From positions 1 through 64,000 of the forward strand of contig CAKSAY010000004.1 of NCBI GenBank assembly GCA_934438055.1: a stretch of 64,000 bases of DNA, in the 5' to 3' direction. Shown piece after piece: positions 60,357 through 64,000 of this stretch. The notes below the pieces were generated by a model. It had not been told where the DNA came from. It saw only the letters and a list, made by a program, of their open reading frames with translations, and made no database searches. The stretch's first letter is position 1. Every line of letters starts with the position of its first letter. A program made the position numbers and the translations under genes. The DNA is from an uncultured Oscillospiraceae bacterium. Its GTDB lineage: Bacteria; Bacillota; Clostridia; Oscillospirales; Ruminococcaceae.

Positions 60357-60764
60357 TTGGAAGATATAGCCCAAACCCTACAGGACATTTTAGGAAGTGA
60401 AGAGGGTCAACAAAAGCTCAAAGGACTTATAGAAATGTTTGGGGATGGGCATGATGGCATCGATCTTTCAATGCTCGAGGGAATGCTCTCAAGCACACAA
60501 AATCAATCAGCGCCCTCAAACAGCTCCGCCAACAATGAAAAACCGCCTGACGGCGGTTTGGATTTGCAGGCGTTAATGGGAATTGGCAGAATGATGGAGC
60601 AGGTCAATAAACCAGATAGCAAGACAGAGCTCATCCGCGCTCTAAAGCCCCTTCTCTGTCCGGAACGGCAGAAAAAAGCTGACACCGCAATCAAAATTCT
60701 TCGCCTTCTTTCTCTCCTGCCTTTATTGAGAGAAAGCGGCCTTTTAGATAACTTTAATCTTTAG
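60357..60764 (+). CDS. Hypothetical 135-residue protein, second of three
   Basis: TTG start at 60357. The N-terminal part IAQTLQDILGSEEGQQKLK is followed by a Ser/Asn/Pro linker, then a conserved-looking C-terminus with LIRALKPLLCPERQKKADTA and IKILRLLSLLPLLRESGLL. Amphipathic helices, no signal peptide. Function unknown. Confidence 0.8.
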   Translation: MEDIAQTLQDILGSEEGQQKLKGLIEMFGDGHDGIDLSMLEGMLSSTQNQSAPSNSSANNEKPPDGGLDLQALMGIGRMMEQVNKPDSKTELIRALKPLLCPERQKKADTAIKILRLLSLLPLLRESGLLDNFNL

Positions 60765-60774
60765 GAGAACCATT

Positions 60775-61131
60775 ATGAAACGCAACTACAGTCAAGAAGA
60801 CATCGCCGCAATGCAACAGGACGCAATCCGCCGTGTGAAAGAAATGGATCGCCGTGCAAGAGCGCATCTTCACCCAAACAACGAAAGAGTACAAGACGAA
60901 CAACTTAGGGAAATCACCCTACCCATTGCGGAAGCAACGCTGACGCACGACGAGCAAAAGCAAGAACATAATCCGGCAAAAGCCAGTTCCTCCCCCCTTC
61001 CCTTCAGTCAGCTGTTAGAGGGGCTCGGTTTGGACAGCGATCATATCCTAATTATTGTCCTTATCATCATTTTAATGCAAGAAGGAGCGGACAAATTGCT
61101 AATTTTTGCATTAGTTTATTTAATGCTATAA
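60775..61131 (+). CDS. Hypothetical 118-residue protein with C-terminal TM, third of three
   Basis: An N-terminal charged helix (SQEDIAAMQQDAIRRVKEMD), a His/Gln/Glu-rich linker, and a C-terminal pair of hydrophobic stretches (LIIVLIIILMQ and LLIFALVYLML). The tail suggests membrane insertion by the C-terminus. RBS TAGGAG before the ATG. It may anchor the two soluble partner proteins. Confidence 0.8.
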   Translation: MKRNYSQEDIAAMQQDAIRRVKEMDRRARAHLHPNNERVQDEQLREITLPIAEATLTHDEQKQEHNPAKASSSPLPFSQLLEGLGLDSDHILIIVLIIILMQEGADKLLIFALVYLML

Positions 61132-61159
61132 AATAAAAAACGTTTTTCCTCTTCATGCG

Positions 61160-62383
61160 TTATTGGACAAGCTCTTGTGCCAATGAGAGCAATGCATTCC
61201 GCTCATTTGGAATCTTTCCCTCAATCACTTGGCGCAATAATTCCTCTAAAACAGTGCCGATTCTCCGTCCAGACGGCACACCCAACAGAAGAAGATCCTC
61301 TCCGTTAACGGCAAGCTCTTTTCGAGAGCAGCATAGATGATGTTGCGTAACTTCCTCCATCCATTTTAAACAATCCGCTCTCATCTTCACATCCAATATG
61401 CCAACAGCTTTCCCAACAGCCAAAAAGGATTGCATGCTCTTTTCTCCCAATTCTCCATAAAGCTTGCAAAAGGAAATCTTATCAAAATCAGGCATTGAAA
61501 GATTTTTTAGCAACAGGGTCACATCTGCAATTGTCTTTGAATCAAAACGCAGTGAATGTAACAAATTCATACGCTCTAAGGGAGAAAATGGCCATAAAAA
61601 AAGGCAGAGACGGGCCAAAAAATCAGGCGGTGTCCTCTCAAAGCGCTCCAAAAGTGTAGCAAAAAGGTTTTCCTCTTTGTAAAATGGAAAAAGAGTCTGC
61701 CAAACAGGCTTGCAGCGCTCCAATGCCTGTACGATATAATTCCCATGAAACGTAAAAAACAGCTCTCTTTGAATTCTCTCTCTAGACAGGAGGCGCAGTC
61801 CGTCCACTGCGTCAAACATAGCATAACGCGTTTTATCTTCAATTGCAAAACCCAGCACAGCGCAAAAACGAACCGCTCGTAAGATGCGTAAAGCGTCTTG
61901 AGCAAAACGTTGACGAGGGTTCCCAACCGCACGCAAAACCCCTCTTTGCAAGTCCAAAAAACCGCCAACAGGGTCAAGCAGTCCCTGCTGCGGATGATAG
62001 GCCATTGCATTGATCGTAAAATCTCTTCTCTGTAAATCCTCCCACACACTGTCTGTAAAATAAACTCTATCGGGATGTCTTGCATCGGTATACTCTCCAT
62101 CGCGGCGAAATGTTGTGACCTCTACAGGATGTCCGTCAGCTAAAACAGTAATGGTTCCATGCTTTCTTCCTGTCTCAAACGTCTTCCGGTGAGTTAGACA
62201 AGAAAGAATTTCATGGGGCAAAGCACTCACTGCCAAATCGCAATCATAAGGCTGTTTTCCTAAAAGAGAATCACGAACCCATCCTCCCACAATATAGGCA
62301 GAATAGCCATGACGAATCAGTTCCTGCGCAATGCACCAAGCGGCAGGCGGCGGAGAAAGCTTCACATCCTTTCTCGTTTCCAT
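61160..62383 (-). CDS. cca: CCA tRNA nucleotidyltransferase
   Basis: 407 residues of a class II enzyme. The nucleotidyltransferase head contains YIVGGWVRDSLLGKQPYDCDLAV with the DxD metal ligands, FETGRKHGTI and RRDFTINAMAYHPQ; neck and tail helices follow. It adds or repairs the 3' CCA of tRNA. The tail seems shorter than in B. subtilis but complete. It overlaps the next gene (62362) by 22 bases. Confidence 0.92.
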   Translation of the reverse strand: METRKDVKLSPPPAAWCIAQELIRHGYSAYIVGGWVRDSLLGKQPYDCDLAVSALPHEILSCLTHRKTFETGRKHGTITVLADGHPVEVTTFRRDGEYTDARHPDRVYFTDSVWEDLQRRDFTINAMAYHPQQGLLDPVGGFLDLQRGVLRAVGNPRQRFAQDALRILRAVRFCAVLGFAIEDKTRYAMFDAVDGLRLLSRERIQRELFFTFHGNYIVQALERCKPVWQTLFPFYKEENLFATLLERFERTPPDFLARLCLFLWPFSPLERMNLLHSLRFDSKTIADVTLLLKNLSMPDFDKISFCKLYGELGEKSMQSFLAVGKAVGILDVKMRADCLKWMEEVTQHHLCCSRKELAVNGEDLLLLGVPSGRRIGTVLEELLRQVIEGKIPNERNALLSLAQELVQ

Positions 62384-63090
62384 TCACGAATCCTTTCCTT
62401 TGTTTGCGGCGGCACCCTTTTAGAATCCAAAATTTTTTGTAGAGCAATCTGACGGATTTTCTCATCAATCTTTCCATACCGCAAATGGGGTGCAGTCTGT
62501 TTGGGAAATTTAATAAATGCTATTGAAAGAAGCCAGCCGTTTGCCATTTGAACATAATAATCTGAGCAAGCAATATTTACACTATGTATAATAACTTCTT
62601 CTATATACATATCGTTTATAAAATAGTCCAACAATAACACCAATCCAAATCGTTTCGTCCACGGATTTTCCTCTTTGAGCAGTGAAACTGCAAAGGCAAA
62701 CCCTTCTGCTTGATTCTTCACCTTTTGAAAAGATTTCAACGACGAACATGTCATATCGCAAACCGCCCAATTTTCAACTTTCGGAATAAAATCTCTCAAC
62801 AGGGCGCAGGTTGTTAAAAAATCAGCCTTATATTTCCCAATCACAATGCCCTGCAATAAAAACTCCTCATAATATTGATAGGTAATCATCTGAAAATAAG
62901 ACGCAACGTCTCCTTTGGCGATTTCTCCGGCCATGTTTTTAAGCAACGGTGCACGAACACCAATCATCTCGAGTTCTGTGGGAATGATCCTCTTTTGAAA
63001 GGTGCGGTAATCAACGTCTTGCAGCAAAAACAGCTCCTTCAGGAGTTGGTCATAATCCTGCTGTGTCCAACCAACTCGATTCAATTCCAT
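62362..63090 (-). CDS. AlkD-like DNA alkylation repair protein
   Basis: 242 residues built of HEAT-like helical repeats, as in the AlkC/AlkD family of DNA glycosylases. Marks are MIGVRAPLLKNMA and KVENWAVCDMTCSSLKSF (the conserved W-x-x-x-D), EENPWTKRFGLVLLLDYF and ANGWLLSIAFIKFP. It removes alkylated bases. The start is directly after the stop of the radical SAM gene. Confidence 0.9.
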   Translation of the reverse strand: MELNRVGWTQQDYDQLLKELFLLQDVDYRTFQKRIIPTELEMIGVRAPLLKNMAGEIAKGDVASYFQMITYQYYEEFLLQGIVIGKYKADFLTTCALLRDFIPKVENWAVCDMTCSSLKSFQKVKNQAEGFAFAVSLLKEENPWTKRFGLVLLLDYFINDMYIEEVIIHSVNIACSDYYVQMANGWLLSIAFIKFPKQTAPHLRYGKIDEKIRQIALQKILDSKRVPPQTKERIREWKRERM

Positions 63091-64000
63091 CTAGTTTTTC
63101 CCATTCCCTTCATAAAACTTTCCCTGCCAAAGAGCGTGACTCCTCAAATAACCATCTATCGCATTTAAAACCTTACGTTTTTGCAGGCTCCACAAAGGCG
63201 CCTCCAGCGCATCTCTCTTTCCGTCTCCGGTTAAACGCTCAATCACAACCGATGGCGGCAGGAATGTCAACTGCTTGCAAACAAGTGAAACATATTCATC
63301 CTGACTTAGGGGCGTATATTTTCCCAAATGGTAATCTTTAGACAATGCCGTGTTGTTTAGAACATGAAGAAGATGAATTTTGACACTGTGGGGAGATAAT
63401 TGCGCTACCTGTTTTGTTGAAGCAAGCATTTGTTCAAAATCTTCACCGGGAAGCCCATTAATGAGATGAATGCAGACTGCAATCCCATTCTCTTTGAGTT
63501 GGCAATATGATTCTAAAAATTCCGCATAACAATAGCAGCGATTGATTCTCTTCGCCGTGTTGTCATGCACTGTTTGCAGCCCCAATTCAAGCGTTAAATG
63601 CGTTCTGTTGTTTAATTCTCTCAAAAGAGGAAAAATCTCATTCGGCAAACAATCCGGCCGCGTAGCAATACTAAGCCCAACAACATTTGGCAACGCCAGC
63701 GCCTCCTCATAGCGCTGTCTTAACACTGATAAAGGAGCATATGTATTCGTAAACGCTTGAAAATAAGCAATGACAGGCAATTCACCCCACTTTTTGGCCA
63801 TCATCTTGCTTCCCTCTTCCAACTGCACAGCAATTGGAAGACTTCTGCTCCCGGCAAACTCTCCGCTTCCCGCAGCAGAACAAAAAGTGCACCCGCCGAT
63901 CCCCTTTGAACCATCCCGATTCGGACAGGTGAACCCGGCGTCGATTGCCACCTTGCACACCTTACTGTGAAAAATCCCACGAAAGTATTGATTCAGTGAA
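63091..64000 (-). CDS. TIGR01212 family radical SAM protein, cut by window edge
   Basis: At least 302 codons. The GTG at 63960 is not the start: the frame stays open to the right end of the window and reads NQYFRGIFHSKVCKVAIDAG, which matches the family N-terminus (the YhcC type). The CX-rich cluster region is FTCPNRDGSKGIGGCTFC, with three Cys as radical SAM enzymes need. ELGLQTVHDNTAKRINRCY, HLINGLPGEDFEQM and KIHLLHVLNNT are family motifs. Function is not established. First gene of an operon with the AlkD-like and cca genes. Confidence 0.93.
   Translation of the reverse strand, partial: SLNQYFRGIFHSKVCKVAIDAGFTCPNRDGSKGIGGCTFCSAAGSGEFAGSRSLPIAVQLEEGSKMMAKKWGELPVIAYFQAFTNTYAPLSVLRQRYEEALALPNVVGLSIATRPDCLPNEIFPLLRELNNRTHLTLELGLQTVHDNTAKRINRCYCYAEFLESYCQLKENGIAVCIHLINGLPGEDFEQMLASTKQVAQLSPHSVKIHLLHVLNNTALSKDYHLGKYTPLSQDEYVSLVCKQLTFLPPSVVIERLTGDGKRDALEAPLWSLQKRKVLNAIDGYLRSHALWQGKFYEGNGKN

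Overview
The window looks like a chromosome segment of an anaerobic, low-GC Gram-positive bacterium of the class Clostridia, most likely a gut Oscillospiraceae/Ruminococcaceae-type organism. The supporting marks are hrcA-grpE-dnaK-dnaJ under a perfect CIRCE operator, RNase J, the c-di-AMP phosphodiesterase GdpP, a clostridial-type 6S RNA, an archaeal-type single-chain glycyl-tRNA synthetase, a spore-photoproduct-lyase-like radical SAM protein, and a secreted papain-like protease ending in a dockerin. Gene starts use ATG, GTG and TTG with clear Shine-Dalgarno sites. Consensus sigma-A promoters with 17-base spacers are frequent.

Layout. 0-4 kb: an isolated phage-type tail/collar protein, an orphan MazF-type RNase, and an AT-rich gap holding a leftward promoter-to-terminator unit with only a 32-codon ORF. 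4-8.3 kb: a DUF1292 protein, 6S RNA, tcdA, a split TauE/SafE exporter, an AT-rich GNAT gene, glyQS and tRNA-Pro(CGG). 8.7-10.9 kb: a large surface-protein gene decayed by stops and frameshifts. 11-13.4 kb: TspO, an SPL-like radical SAM protein, a small unknown gene and a lipoprotein. 13.6-17.4 kb: a GlpA-like/GlpB-like/DUF1667 redox trio followed by a dead glycerol facilitator gene. 17.6-20.2 kb: the dockerin protease.

20.33-27.50 kb is a mobile element. It can be delimited by 43-base terminal inverted repeats (two conserved blocks at identical spacing) and a TTTTCTC direct repeat. It carries a TnpX/Tn4451-type large serine recombinase, now frameshifted twice, and a broken sigma factor, HTH gene, tnpW and acetyltransferase. 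Its apparent cargo is an intact, AT-rich two-gene cassette: an unrecognised 325-residue cytosolic protein plus a five-TM membrane protein, translationally coupled. This cassette is the best candidate in the window for an undescribed system. Its layout would fit a sensor plus membrane-effector module, but that function is inference only.

27.7-43 kb lies mainly on the minus strand: the peptidoglycan exo-muramidase NamZ, the heat-shock operon (hrcA-grpE-dnaK-dnaJ), tex, a GldA-GldF-GldG-DUF4340 ABC-transporter operon, and DUF1015. 43.3-52.9 kb is a plus-strand housekeeping operon: rnj-gdpP-rplI-dnaB-tilS-hpt-ftsH. 53-64 kb holds tadA, an unrecognised membrane-anchored protein, a GT4 glycosyltransferase, a remnant of a decayed gene, an M23 peptidase, birA-yfcE, a three-gene unknown operon, and cca, an AlkD-like protein and a TIGR01212 radical SAM gene cut by the right edge.

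Decay is a theme. Six or seven genes are broken, often by single-base indels, while the core operons are intact. Either this strain is losing accessory functions or the assembly has residual indel errors, and read data would decide.
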